A program made the position numbers and the translations under genes. From the NCBI RefSeq assembly GCF_000238095.2, contig NZ_JH815225.1, positions 1,780,449-1,844,448 of the forward strand: a stretch of 64,000 nucleotides of DNA, read 5' to 3'. The notes under the pieces are model-generated. The model was not told the DNA's origin and ran no database searches. It saw nothing but the letters and a program-made list of their open reading frames with translations. This document shows positions 35,396-44,786 of the stretch, piece after piece. The stretch comes from Peptoanaerobacter stomatis (GTDB taxonomy: Bacteria > Bacillota > Clostridia > Peptostreptococcales > Filifactoraceae). Position 1 is the stretch's first letter, and the number at the start of each line of letters is the position of its first letter.

Positions 35396-37798
35396 TTATT
35401 TTTCAAGGTTATTTTTTGCCTTTGAAGATTTTTTTGAGTTTGCAGAGATTTTTTTGATATCTTGTTTTACCAAAGCTATATCAAGCACTTGTTTCATATC
35501 TTCTGCAAGCGTGAATGTCATCTCATCTCTTATTTCTTTAGGCAAATCTTGAAGGTCGCTTTCGTTTTCTTTTGGAAGTAATATATTGTATATTCCTGCT
35601 CTATGAGCGGCAAGCAATTTTTCTTTTATTCCGCCTACAGGAAGAACTCGTCCTCTAAGTGTGACTTCACCTGTCATTGCTATATCTTCTCTTACTCTTA
35701 TATTTGTGAGTGCGGATAGTATAGCTGTTGCCATAGTGATACCTGCTGACGGTCCGTCTTTTGGGATTGCGCCTTCCGGTATGTGTATGTGAATATCTTT
35801 TGTTTTGTAAAAATCTTTTTCGATAGGATATTCATCACTTATTGAACGCACGTAGCTTAGAGCGGTTTTTGCAGATTCTTTCATAACATCGCCTAATTTT
35901 CCGGTAAGGTCTATTTTTCCTGTTCCGTTCATAACATTTATTTCTATGGATAGTGTATCACCGCCGACTTGTGTCCATGCAAGACCTCTTACTATACCTA
36001 CTTGAGGTTTTTTGTTGGCAAGTTCGTATTTGAATACAGGTTTACCAAGATAAGTTTCAAGTTCGTCCATAGTTATAGTGACTGATTTAAGATTAGGGTT
36101 TTCTACTTTTTTTCTTGCAACTTTTCTACATATCCTTGCTATTTTTTGCTCTAAGGCTCTTACTCCTGATTCTCTTGTGAAGGTTGAAATTATTTTTTTC
36201 AAGACTTCATCAGAAATTTTTATGAATTTTGGCGTAAAATTATGCTCTTTTAATTGTTTAGGGATGAGATATTTTTTTGCTATTTGGAGTTTTTCCATCT
36301 CTGTATATCCGCTTAGTTGTATGATTTCCATTCTGTCTATGAGTGGACGTGGTATGGAATCAAGAGTGTTTGCTGTAGTTATAAAAAATATTTTTGACAA
36401 GTCGAATTCATATTCCAAATAGTGGTCTATGAAATTTTTATTTTGTTCAGGGTCTAAGACTTCAAGCATAGCGGATTCGACATTTCCTTTGAAGTCGGCA
36501 CCCATTTTGTCAATTTCATCGAATAATATTACAGGGTTGTTTGTTTTTACATTTATCAGTGCATTTACTATTCTTCCGGGGATTGCACCTATATATGTGC
36601 GCCTGTGTCCCCTTATTTCCGCCTCATCTCTTACTCCTCCAAGTGATATTCTTGCGAACTCTCTGTTGATTGAGTTTGCTATGGATTTTGCAATAGATGT
36701 CTTACCTACACCGGGAGGACCTACAAAGCATAATATAGGAGATTTTAAATTGGATGACAATTTTCTGACAGCCAAGTATTCGATTATTCTGTCTTTTACT
36801 TTTTCTAAACCGAAGTGGTCTTTATCAAGTATCTTCGCACAATTTTTTAAATCTATTTTTTCTTTTGACGAATTGTTCCACGGCAAGTCAAAAAAAGTTT
36901 CAAGGTAGTTTCGTGATACTTCTGCATCTGCACTTCCTCTATGTTCACGCTCTAATTTTGATATTTCTTTGCTTATCTTTTCACGTATTTTTTCAGGTAT
37001 TTCAAGAGATTCCAGTTTTTTTCTGAATTCTTGTGTATCAGTTAAGTTATTGTCTGAATATTCTCCGAGCTCTTTGTTTATAGCTTTTATCTGTTCTCTT
37101 AAATAATAAGTTTTTTCAGATTTGGTCATTTCACGTCTTACACGTTGATGAATTTTTTGCTCCAATTTTACAATTTTATTTTCACTGGCTAAAATATAGT
37201 GGAGCTTTTCAAGTCTTTTGTCTATATCTATTTGTTCCAATAACTCCTGACGTTGTTCTGTCGTAAGGAGCATATGTGCGCATACTATATCACAGAATTT
37301 TCCCGGTAGAGGAATATCATTTAATATTGATATTATTTCAGGGGCAGTTCTTGAACCTATGCTCACATATTCTTCAAATAAATCGGCAATACCTCTCATC
37401 ATAGCTTTTTGCTCTAAGGTAGCATCTTTTTCGTCATCTTTGAGTATTTCGATTTCAGCTTCAAAAAAAGGAGCATCGTCATAAAACTTTTTTAAACGTC
37501 CTCTGTAACTTCCTTCCAATAAAACTCTCAACACGTTGTTAGGCATTCTGATTACCTGTTTTATGATACAAACAGTACCTATCGTGTTTATATCTGCGAC
37601 GTTTTCAGGATCGTCTTTTTCCATATCGTGTTGAGTTGTTGCAAAAATTAATTTATTATCATCAAGTGCGTCTTCTATGCTTAGCACGGATTTTTCTCGT
37701 CCTATATCAAAATGCACTGACATATAAGGAAATATAGTCATTCCTCTTATAGGCACTATCGGCATTTTTTGTAAGTTTGTTTTTTTTGTTCTTGGCAA
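35396..37798 (-). CDS. lon: ATP-dependent protease La (Lon)
   Basis: An 800-residue AAA+ serine protease that degrades misfolded and regulatory proteins. The N-terminal LON domain starts [15 protein letters not shown], the ATPase has Walker [16 protein letters not shown] and Walker [11 protein letters not shown], and the protease domain has the Ser-Lys dyad in [11 protein letters not shown] and [15 protein letters not shown] chose TTG 37798 because AAAGGA lies ten bases before it and the LON domain then begins at residue 13. An in-frame ATG at 37852 lacks an SD and would add 18 residues. No CtsR- or CIRCE-type site was recognised. It is a single gene. Confidence 0.93.
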   Translation of the reverse strand: MPRTKKTNLQKMPIVPIRGMTIFPYMSVHFDIGREKSVLSIEDALDDNKLIFATTQHDMEKDDPENVADINTIGTVCIIKQVIRMPNNVLRVLLEGSYRGRLKKFYDDAPFFEAEIEILKDDEKDATLEQKAMMRGIADLFEEYVSIGSRTAPEIISILNDIPLPGKFCDIVCAHMLLTTEQRQELLEQIDIDKRLEKLHYILASENKIVKLEQKIHQRVRREMTKSEKTYYLREQIKAINKELGEYSDNNLTDTQEFRKKLESLEIPEKIREKISKEISKLEREHRGSADAEVSRNYLETFFDLPWNNSSKEKIDLKNCAKILDKDHFGLEKVKDRIIEYLAVRKLSSNLKSPILCFVGPPGVGKTSIAKSIANSINREFARISLGGVRDEAEIRGHRRTYIGAIPGRIVNALINVKTNNPVILFDEIDKMGADFKGNVESAMLEVLDPEQNKNFIDHYLEYEFDLSKIFFITTANTLDSIPRPLIDRMEIIQLSGYTEMEKLQIAKKYLIPKQLKEHNFTPKFIKISDEVLKKIISTFTRESGVRALEQKIARICRKVARKKVENPNLKSVTITMDELETYLGKPVFKYELANKKPQVGIVRGLAWTQVGGDTLSIEINVMNGTGKIDLTGKLGDVMKESAKTALSYVRSISDEYPIEKDFYKTKDIHIHIPEGAIPKDGPSAGITMATAILSALTNIRVREDIAMTGEVTLRGRVLPVGGIKEKLLAAHRAGIYNILLPKENESDLQDLPKEIRDEMTFTLAEDMKQVLDIALVKQDIKKISANSKKSSKAKNNLEK

Positions 37799-38139
37799 AT
37801 TAATGTCATTCCTTTCAGTACAAAAAATATTGCTTAATATTTCGAAGTACATTTTAAAAGTATTATATCATTTATTAATACTTTGATATTTTAGAAAAAT
37901 ATTCAATAAAAACGGACTTTTTATAAAAAATATTAAAAGAGTTTTTATTTTTAATATACATTCTAATTATATCAAAAAATAGATATTTTGTAAAAATTTT
38001 AATTATTTTATACCCCAAAAAATGCAATATTAAAAGAATGTGGTCAATATTATAGAGTATTATAGATAAAATTTATAATCGATTATAGGATATTCGAAAG
38101 CGTAAAATACGCTATTTTACTATACAAGATGACATTTTA

Positions 38140-38148
38140 TGTTATAAT
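38140..38148 (+). promoter_or_regulatory. Extended -10 promoter of metF
   Basis: TGTTATAAT is an extended -10 (TGn plus a perfect TATAAT), 33 bases before metF. The -35 region is weak. No SAM or cobalamin riboswitch was recognised in the 37799-38139 gap, which is AT-rich; GCGTAAAATACGC at about 38099-38111 is a small hairpin just upstream of the promoter. Confidence 0.5.
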
Positions 38149-38181
38149 GTTTTAATCAAAAATAGAAATGGAGATATAGTG

Positions 38182-39051
38182 ATGAAAATAAGCGATATAT
38201 TAAGTAAAAACAAGATAAATTTATCTTTTGAAGTGTTTCCTCCTAAAAGTGACGTTGCGCTTGGTGCGGTAATGGATACTGTAAGAGACATAGCTGATTT
38301 AAAACCGGCATTTTGTTCTGTTACATACGGTGCTAACGGTGGAACGAGCGAAAATACGGTCAAAATAGCAAGTTATATCGAAAATGAATTGAATGTGTGT
38401 GCTTTAGCGCATCTTACTTGCGTACTTTCAAGCAAAGAAGATATTGATGAAAAATTGCAAAAATTAAAAGAAAACAACATAGATAACATACTTGCTCTAA
38501 GAGGCGATATAATAGATGAAGAGTTATTTAAAAATAAAAAAGACTTGATACATTCATCCGAGCTTATGAGTTATATCAAAGACGACTATGATTTTTGCAT
38601 AGGAGGAGCTTGTTACCCTGAGGGACATCTGGAGAGCAAAAGCAAGGATGAAGATGTGGAATATCTTAAACTTAAACAGGATTTGGGAGCGGATTTTTTG
38701 ACAACTCAGATGTTTTTTGACAACAATATTTTTTATAATTTTATGTATAAATTGAGAAATAAAAATGTGAATATACCGATAATACCAGGAATAATGCCTG
38801 TAACCAATGTAACTCAGTTAAAAAGGATAAGGCAATTATCAGGAGCGCAGATACCGCCTAAATTTTTATCAATAGCCGATAAATTTAAAGATGATGTGCC
38901 TGCTATGAAACAAGCCGGAATAATATATGCCTGCAATCAGATAATAGATCTTATATCAAACGGAATAAATCATATACATGTTTATACTATGAATGACTCC
39001 GATATAGCAAAGCGCATATCCGACAACTTGTCATATATACTTGAAAAATAG
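38182..39051 (+). CDS. metF: Methylenetetrahydrofolate reductase
   Basis: A 289-residue flavoprotein TIM barrel that reduces 5,10-methylene-THF to 5-methyl-THF, the methyl donor for MetH. Motifs: SFEVFPPKSD near the start, FCSVTYGANGG, AHLTCV, LALRGDI, CYPEGH and GADFLTTQMFFDN. ATG 38182 lies behind ATGGAGAT; a GTG three bases earlier is possible. It opens the metF / MetH-activation / metH cluster. In some anaerobes MetF also serves in one-carbon metabolism, but the neighbours here point to methionine. Confidence 0.93.
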   Translation: MKISDILSKNKINLSFEVFPPKSDVALGAVMDTVRDIADLKPAFCSVTYGANGGTSENTVKIASYIENELNVCALAHLTCVLSSKEDIDEKLQKLKENNIDNILALRGDIIDEELFKNKKDLIHSSELMSYIKDDYDFCIGGACYPEGHLESKSKDEDVEYLKLKQDLGADFLTTQMFFDNNIFYNFMYKLRNKNVNIPIIPGIMPVTNVTQLKRIRQLSGAQIPPKFLSIADKFKDDVPAMKQAGIIYACNQIIDLISNGINHIHVYTMNDSDIAKRISDNLSYILEK

Positions 39052-39184
39052 CAAAATGCAATAAAATATATAAATATTTTATGAATATGAGTGTATAAAA
39101 ATAAAAGCTCTTGTGTTAAAATAATCCAATACAACGTTTAGTTATAGATTAATATATTGATTAGAAAAGTATTACGAGGGAGAT

Positions 39185-39832
39185 ATGGATATACTGCTTG
39201 ACAAATCCGAAATAAGAAGGTATGCGGGATATAAAGAAAAATTCAAGATAATACCTGAAATAGAAGAAAAAATAGACATATTAATATCTGAAATTAAACA
39301 AAAAGCGAGAGTAAAATACACTTATGAAATATTTGACGTGAGCATTTTGGGAGATGAAGTAAAATTTGCCGATATTACTTTTAAGAGCAGATTTTTAGCA
39401 AAAAATCTGAAATGCTGTGACAAGATTATACTGCTGGCGATAACTCTTGGTAATGAAGTGGATTCTATGATTAGGAGATACTCTACTATAGACGGTACAT
39501 CTATGATACTTGTTCAAGCTATAGCGGCAGAATACTTGGAAAAATATATAGACGAGATAGAAAAAGAAATACTGTCTAAAATTGACAAAAAAGTATATTT
39601 TAAACCGAGATTTTCTCCGGGATATTCAGACCTTGACATAGTACACCAAAAAGATGTTATAAATATATTAAATGCGACAAAAAAAATAGGTCTAAGCACG
39701 ACATCGAGCTATATGCTTACACCTGCCAAAAGCGTTACGGCAATAATAGGAATAACGGATACAGATTATAAAAACGTCAAAAACAAATGTAGTTATTGTA
39801 TGCTTACAAATTGCAGTATGAGAGAAAAATAA
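39185..39832 (+). CDS. Stand-alone MetH reactivation-domain protein
   Basis: A 215-residue protein that resembles the C-terminal activation domain of cobalamin-dependent methionine synthase. The signature RFSPGYSDLDIVHQKDVINIL corresponds to the RxxPGY region that binds S-adenosylmethionine, and the C-terminus KCSYCMLTNCSMRE has clustered cysteines. It should help to reductively methylate inactive cob(II)alamin on MetH, whose gene begins six bases downstream and lacks this domain. GAGGGAG lies directly before ATG 39185. The assignment is good; the electron donor is unknown. Confidence 0.85.
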   Translation: MDILLDKSEIRRYAGYKEKFKIIPEIEEKIDILISEIKQKARVKYTYEIFDVSILGDEVKFADITFKSRFLAKNLKCCDKIILLAITLGNEVDSMIRRYSTIDGTSMILVQAIAAEYLEKYIDEIEKEILSKIDKKVYFKPRFSPGYSDLDIVHQKDVINILNATKKIGLSTTSSYMLTPAKSVTAIIGITDTDYKNVKNKCSYCMLTNCSMREK

Positions 39833-39838
39833 AAAGAG

Positions 39839-42229
39839 GTGTTTAAAATTAAATTTAGAGATCTACTTCGAAAAGAATTGATAATATTAGACGGTGCTAT
39901 GGGAAGTGTTTTGCAACAAAAAGGCATGCAGGCAGGAGAGTTGCCGGAAATATTAAATATCACAAATCCTGAATTAATTCAAGATATAAATGAAGCCTAT
40001 TATAAAAGCGGTGCCAATGTGACATACACCAATACATTCGGTGCAAACAGACTGAAATTTGAAGGTAGTAGTTATGATTTTAAGGAAATTATAAAAGCTG
40101 CTGTAAAAAATGCACAAATAGCAAGAGAAAATGTAAAAAATGACAGAGAAAAATTTGTAGCTCTTGACATAGGTCCATTAGGCAAACTCTTAAAGCCCAT
40201 AGGAGATTTAGAGTTTGAAGATGCAGTGGATCTATTTAAAGAGATGATAGAAGCCGGAGTAGAAGCAGGTGCAGACCTTATAGCAATAGAAACCATGTCG
40301 GACACATACGAATTAAAAGCTGCTGTAATTGCGGCAAAAGAAGTATGTGATTTGCCTATAATAGCAACTGTAGCATTTTCAGATGACAAGAGATTGTTAA
40401 ACGGCGCTGATGTAAAAAGTGTGATTGCACTTTTAGAGGGATTGAGAGTAGATGTGCTTGGTCTTAATTGTGGATTAGATCCAAGAAATATAGACGATTT
40501 GGTAGAAGAATTTATCTCTTATTCATCCACTCCGATAGCTATTAAACCGAATGCCGGTATTCCTGAAAATGTAAACGGAGTTATAAAATTTAATTTAGAG
40601 CCTGACGGCTTTGGAAAAATTGTCGGTGATTTTGTTGAAAAAGGTGTGATGTTGGTAGGGGGATGTTGCGGTACAACACCTGAGCATATAAAGAAATTGT
40701 ATGAATATACAAAAGATAAAAAAATATGCGAACAGACATTTAAAAATCATACTTTGATAAGTTCATATACAAAATGTGTCGTATGTGATAGACCTATAAT
40801 AATAGGAGAAAGAATAAATCCTACAGGAAAAAAATTATTGAAACAAGCACTTATGAATAAAGATTTTTCGTATATATTAAAAGAAGCTGTAATACAAGAA
40901 GAGAATAAAGCTGAGATACTCGATTTGAATGTCGGTATGAATGATATAGACGAAGAAGAAATGATGATAAAAACTATAAGAGCTGTTCAGGAAATAAGCA
41001 CATTGCCACTACAAATAGACTCTGCAAAAATAAATGTAATAGAACAAGGTCTTAGAATATATAATGGAAAAGCCATGTTAAATTCAGTAAACGGAAAAAA
41101 AGAATCCATGGAAAAAATATTTCCTCTTGTCAAAAAATATGGAGCCGTAGTTGTAGCACTCACATTAGATGAAAACGGTATACCGGAAAATGCAGAAGGC
41201 AGATACAAAATTGCAGAAAAAATAGTAAAAACAGCAAAAGAATATGGAATAGATAAAAAAGACATAGTAGTGGATCCACTTTGTATGACGATAAGCTCAG
41301 ATAAAAATGCTGCAAATGAAACGCTTAAAGCACTTGATTTAACCAAAAAAAATCTTGGAGTAAAGACTACTCTCGGTGTTTCAAATATTTCGTTTGGTTT
41401 ACCACAAAGAGAATTGATAAATCATACATTTTTTTCTATGGCATTAAAAACAGGATTGGATTTTGGAATAATAAATCCGTTAGCTGAAGATATGATAAGA
41501 GCCTATGATGCACACATGGTGCTTGTGGGATTGGATGAAAACTCACTTAATTATATAGCAAAATATTCACAGGCAAAAAAAGAAACTCAAGCACCAATAA
41601 AAAATCAAATGACTCTTTGTGAGTCTATAAAAAAAGGTCTTAAAGAAGACAGCTTTATGATAGCAAAATATATGTTAAGTGATAAACAACCGCTTGATAT
41701 AATAAATGAAGAACTAATTCCGGCGCTTGACGAAGTAGGTTTGGGGTTTGAAAAAGGAACTGTATTTTTACCTCAACTTATGATGAGTGCAGATGCTGCG
41801 TCAAGAGCATTCGATGCATTAAAAGAAAAATTAATATCTTTGGAAGATAAAAGCAAAGAAAAAGATAAAATCATACTTGCTACAGTCAAAGGAGATATTC
41901 ATGATATAGGGAAAAATATAGTTAAAGTTTTGCTGGAAAACTACGGTTATGATGTTTATGATTTAGGAAAAGATGTAGATTATGATACTATATTGGACAC
42001 TATTGTAAAAGAAAATGTAAAACTGGTAGGTTTGTCGGCACTTATGACCACAACTGTGGACAATATGCAAAAAACAATAGAGCTTATAAAAGAAAAGACG
42101 CCGAAAACTCAAATAATGGTAGGAGGAGCGGTGCTTACCAAAGATTATTCTATGAAAATAGGAGCGGACAGATATTGTAAAGATGCAATGGAATCAGTAA
42201 GATATGCAAAAGAAGTGTTTGGAAAATAA
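39839..42229 (+). CDS. metH: Cobalamin-dependent methionine synthase lacking the activation domain
   Basis: A 796-residue enzyme that moves a methyl group from methyl-THF to homocysteine through cobalamin. Domains: homocysteine-binding barrel (about 1-290; LDGAMGSVLQ, zinc cysteines in LNCG and GGCCGTTPEH), pterin-binding barrel (about 310-570; IIIGERINPTGK), helical cap (about 580-665) and B12-binding Rossmann domain (about 675-796; GDIHDIGKNIV, the His that binds cobalt). The fourth, SAM-binding domain is missing and is encoded separately just upstream. The start is uncertain: GTG 39839 overlaps AGAGG, whereas an ATT at 39848 sits at ideal spacing from it. Confidence 0.92.
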   Translation: MFKIKFRDLLRKELIILDGAMGSVLQQKGMQAGELPEILNITNPELIQDINEAYYKSGANVTYTNTFGANRLKFEGSSYDFKEIIKAAVKNAQIARENVKNDREKFVALDIGPLGKLLKPIGDLEFEDAVDLFKEMIEAGVEAGADLIAIETMSDTYELKAAVIAAKEVCDLPIIATVAFSDDKRLLNGADVKSVIALLEGLRVDVLGLNCGLDPRNIDDLVEEFISYSSTPIAIKPNAGIPENVNGVIKFNLEPDGFGKIVGDFVEKGVMLVGGCCGTTPEHIKKLYEYTKDKKICEQTFKNHTLISSYTKCVVCDRPIIIGERINPTGKKLLKQALMNKDFSYILKEAVIQEENKAEILDLNVGMNDIDEEEMMIKTIRAVQEISTLPLQIDSAKINVIEQGLRIYNGKAMLNSVNGKKESMEKIFPLVKKYGAVVVALTLDENGIPENAEGRYKIAEKIVKTAKEYGIDKKDIVVDPLCMTISSDKNAANETLKALDLTKKNLGVKTTLGVSNISFGLPQRELINHTFFSMALKTGLDFGIINPLAEDMIRAYDAHMVLVGLDENSLNYIAKYSQAKKETQAPIKNQMTLCESIKKGLKEDSFMIAKYMLSDKQPLDIINEELIPALDEVGLGFEKGTVFLPQLMMSADAASRAFDALKEKLISLEDKSKEKDKIILATVKGDIHDIGKNIVKVLLENYGYDVYDLGKDVDYDTILDTIVKENVKLVGLSALMTTTVDNMQKTIELIKEKTPKTQIMVGGAVLTKDYSMKIGADRYCKDAMESVRYAKEVFGK

Positions 42230-42235
42230 ACGATT

Positions 42236-42431
42236 AAAAAAGCGACTTTTATACTTTTATCTAATGAAATGCAGATGTTTTTTAATATAATTTTCAAATA
42301 TATTTTGCTCGGGGCACTTTTTTATAAATACCTGCAAAGCAGATATTTATAAAAGCTTTAGCAATCCCGCTGGCAAAACAATTTGAATACATCTTAAATT
42401 CAATAGAGTTTAGTATTAAAAGTCGCTTTTT
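42236..42431 (+). repeat. Dispersed element family C, copy C1, with 18-bp inverted flank
   Basis: AAAAAGCGACTTTTATAC (42237-42254) and its inverted copy (42413-42431, one insertion) bracket about 160 bp. The right arm includes the last codons and stop of the methyltransferase gene. The inner ends, ATACTTTTATCTAATGAAA and TAATACTAAACTCTATTGAA (minus strand), resemble those of family A. Within it TTTATAAATA-CTGC/GCAG-TATTTATAAA (42319-42354) makes a strong hairpin. The parts on either side of that hairpin match copy C2. Confidence 0.65.
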
Positions 42432-43399
42432 CTTTCCAATGTCATAACTATTTGACTGTATTTTTCTTCAAAAGACTGATAGTATTGTGGGAATATATTT
42501 CCTATAAGATTTTCCATAAGCAATCTCGGTTTTGCTCTATATCCAAATCCTATTTTTTTTGCAACTTTTTCCTGGTGTTCATCTTTTATGGAAAAAGGTA
42601 ATATTATATGGACTTTTCCACTGAAATTACCGGCTATGTCACGTATGCCTATATATAGTTTTGTCAATGTTTCATCGTCTAAAAATTCAGCAAATCCGTT
42701 ACACGAAACAATAAGATTTTTTTTACCTTTACAATCCTGCTCATATAATTTTTGTTCGAGATAATCAAATATGGAAATATTGTATCTTTTTGTATTGTTA
42801 TTTTTTTGGCATAATAAGTCACAAAGAATTTCATTATTATGAAGCCATTTTGAACTTATATCTATATTTATTATCTCGTTGTCTGTAGGAATATATTGTT
42901 CTTTGCAAAGCTCTTGCATACGATCTGCTATTCTGTTTATTTCCAAGCCGTCAAATCCACAACCGCTACCTATATCCATAAAAACAAACGGCTCTTTATA
43001 ATCTGAAATATATTTTTTAAGTGTATATCTTATTGTAGATTCAACCGCCACACGTCGCCAAGTTATAGGAGGAGCGACTATTTTAAGTAATTTTGCGTCA
43101 AAAGATGTACCGAAAAAACTGCTTTGCGGAGTGCTTAGTAGAGAATATAAAGTTACTTCTTCAGTTCCCGGGCATCTTGACATAATATTTCCAAGTGTAC
43201 TCAAATTTACCAAGATATTACCTGCAATAGTTAATTTTGAAGTTCTTTTCGGTAAGTCTTTTGTTTTATAACTTGTCAGTTTTATAGTATTATCATCTTT
43301 TTCAAAATATAAAGAGTGATCTTTTATATACATATATTCCCATATGGATTTTTCGTTAGTGACGGTTTCCCAAGATTTATTAAATTCTGTATTTTTCAT
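42416..43399 (-). CDS. Class I SAM-dependent methyltransferase-like protein
   Basis: A 327-residue protein. The central motif VFMDIGSGCGFDGLEI (about 137-152) is the glycine-rich SAM-binding loop of class I methyltransferases, and NEIINIDISSKW may hold the acidic residue contacting the ribose. The N-terminal 130 residues and the C-terminus (KVHIILPFSIKDEHQEKVAKKIG) are not recognised. The start ATG 43399 overlaps the stop of a tiny leader frame (43396-43428) which carries the only good SD, so translation may be coupled. It converges on metH. Substrate unknown. Confidence 0.7.
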   Translation of the reverse strand: MKNTEFNKSWETVTNEKSIWEYMYIKDHSLYFEKDDNTIKLTSYKTKDLPKRTSKLTIAGNILVNLSTLGNIMSRCPGTEEVTLYSLLSTPQSSFFGTSFDAKLLKIVAPPITWRRVAVESTIRYTLKKYISDYKEPFVFMDIGSGCGFDGLEINRIADRMQELCKEQYIPTDNEIINIDISSKWLHNNEILCDLLCQKNNNTKRYNISIFDYLEQKLYEQDCKGKKNLIVSCNGFAEFLDDETLTKLYIGIRDIAGNFSGKVHIILPFSIKDEHQEKVAKKIGFGYRAKPRLLMENLIGNIFPQYYQSFEEKYSQIVMTLERKSDF

Positions 43400-43428
43400 G
43401 GCATAACACCAATGTACAATGTAGACAT
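43396..43428 (-). CDS. Possible 10-residue leader peptide
   Basis: ATG 43428 follows AAAGGATA and opens MSTLYIGVMP, whose TGA stop overlaps the ATG of the methyltransferase gene (ATGA). The main gene itself has only a weak GGTG before its start. This would couple translation of the two. It could be a chance frame; the SD placement is the main argument. Confidence 0.4.
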   Translation of the reverse strand: MSTLYIGVMP

Positions 43429-43652
43429 TATCCTTTCTTTTATTTATACTAAAACTTATTTAATCAGGTAATAGTATTATATCCTCAATAAACTGATGTT
43501 GGATTTTTTATAGCTTAGTAAAATATATATAATTATATTATTTGCTTTAGTAATTCTTATTAGTGTTCAATTTGTTACCATGATGTTTTGATTAAAAAAT
43601 AAACAATTAGTAGCTACTTAAATATATTGAGTACTAATAAGGTAATCCATTT
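43429..43652. other. AT-rich gap between galM and the methyltransferase
   Basis: TTTATACTAAAACTTATTTAATC (at about 43440; only its first bases match) resembles an element end, and AGTACTAATAAGG occurs at about 43631. A decayed dispersed element is possible. No terminator for the gal genes was found here. Confidence 0.3.
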
Positions 43653-44762
43653 TTACAGCTTTGTCAAGTTTTCTGTTATTTTATAGCAAATATTCCTTGA
43701 ATAATCATGGTTTGAAAATATTTTTGTGGATTCAAAATTTGGCGTATTTATTGCATTAGGAGCAAATTGAGGCTCTATACATACTCCTGCATACTTATTA
43801 TAAACATTATTATATTTTCCTTTTATATTATCTATAAAATTACCTGTGTATAATTGAAAACAAGGTGCATCGGAATATATTAAAAGGTTCAGTGAATTTG
43901 ATTCGTTTGCTATTATTCCGTTTAATATGAAATTTACATCCGATATTTCCTCTATATCCGTTTTATTTGAAACAGATATTTTTAAAGCTTCAAATTCAAT
44001 ATATTCAGATTTTTTGTCCAATACAAAGTTGTGGTCATATCCTCTTGTAAAACTTAATTGTTTTGAATATTTATCTAAATTTTCGCCTATTTGTACAATA
44101 TCTGTGAAGTCAAACGGTGTTTTTTCTACGCTTAAAATTTCTCCGCTTGGTATATAGCAGTCAGAATTTGTATATAATTTGGAGTTAAGTATAATTTTAT
44201 GAGAGAGTATATCTTTTTTGCCACTTAAATTGAAATATGGATGCGCTGTCAGGTTTGCTATAGAGTCCATATCTGATTTATATGTGTAATTTATAATTAA
44301 ACTGTCTTGTGTAAGCAAAAAAGTTGCAAATATGGTAAGATTTCCGGGATATCCGTCATACTCTTCTTTTTGTACGAGTTTGATTACAAGTTTTGCATAT
44401 GAAGTATGTGTCTGCTCAGAAATTACTTCCCATATTTGTTTGTGCAATCCGTTTGAACCGCCGTGAAGATGATTTTCGCCATTGTTTTGTTCTAATTTAT
44501 AGATGGTATTGTTAATCGTAAAAAGTCCTTTTTCTATTCTGTTGGCACATCTTCCTATAGTTGCTCCGAAGTAATTGGGATTATCTTCATAATCTGATAG
44601 CTTATCATATCCGAGCACTATGTCTTTGCCTTTATATATAAGATTTTTGATTATAGCGCCATATTGTATTATATGGGCGCTGATATTTTGATTAGACAGT
44701 ATATACTCATATATATCTTGATTAGATGAGGTCTTGCCGAAAAGTTTTTTCTCGATATTCAT
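43653..44762 (-). CDS. galM: Aldose 1-epimerase (galactose mutarotase)
   Basis: A 369-residue enzyme that interconverts alpha and beta anomers of galactose before phosphorylation by GalK. Typical motifs are IIQYGAIIKNLIYKGKDIVLGYD, GRCANRIEKG, NNGENHLHGG with the catalytic His, LTAHPYFNLSG with the second His, and GVCIEPQFAPNAIN with the catalytic Glu. GGAGAAG precedes ATG 44762. It is last in the galT-galK-galM run, 24 bases after galK. Identification is firm. Confidence 0.93.
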   Translation of the reverse strand: MNIEKKLFGKTSSNQDIYEYILSNQNISAHIIQYGAIIKNLIYKGKDIVLGYDKLSDYEDNPNYFGATIGRCANRIEKGLFTINNTIYKLEQNNGENHLHGGSNGLHKQIWEVISEQTHTSYAKLVIKLVQKEEYDGYPGNLTIFATFLLTQDSLIINYTYKSDMDSIANLTAHPYFNLSGKKDILSHKIILNSKLYTNSDCYIPSGEILSVEKTPFDFTDIVQIGENLDKYSKQLSFTRGYDHNFVLDKKSEYIEFEALKISVSNKTDIEEISDVNFILNGIIANESNSLNLLIYSDAPCFQLYTGNFIDNIKGKYNNVYNKYAGVCIEPQFAPNAINTPNFESTKIFSNHDYSRNICYKITENLTKL

Positions 44763-44786
44763 TTCTTCTCCTGTTTTTACGTTATA

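Noticed and set aside
37853-38139. Search for a SAM, T-box or cobalamin riboswitch before metF
   Set aside because: No conserved core was recognised; only a small GCGTAAAATACGC hairpin is seen.
42319-42354. Strong hairpin after metH as a simple Rho-independent terminator
   Set aside because: It lies 90 bases downstream inside element C1 and is followed by GCTTTAGC rather than a T-run, so a terminator role is not well supported.
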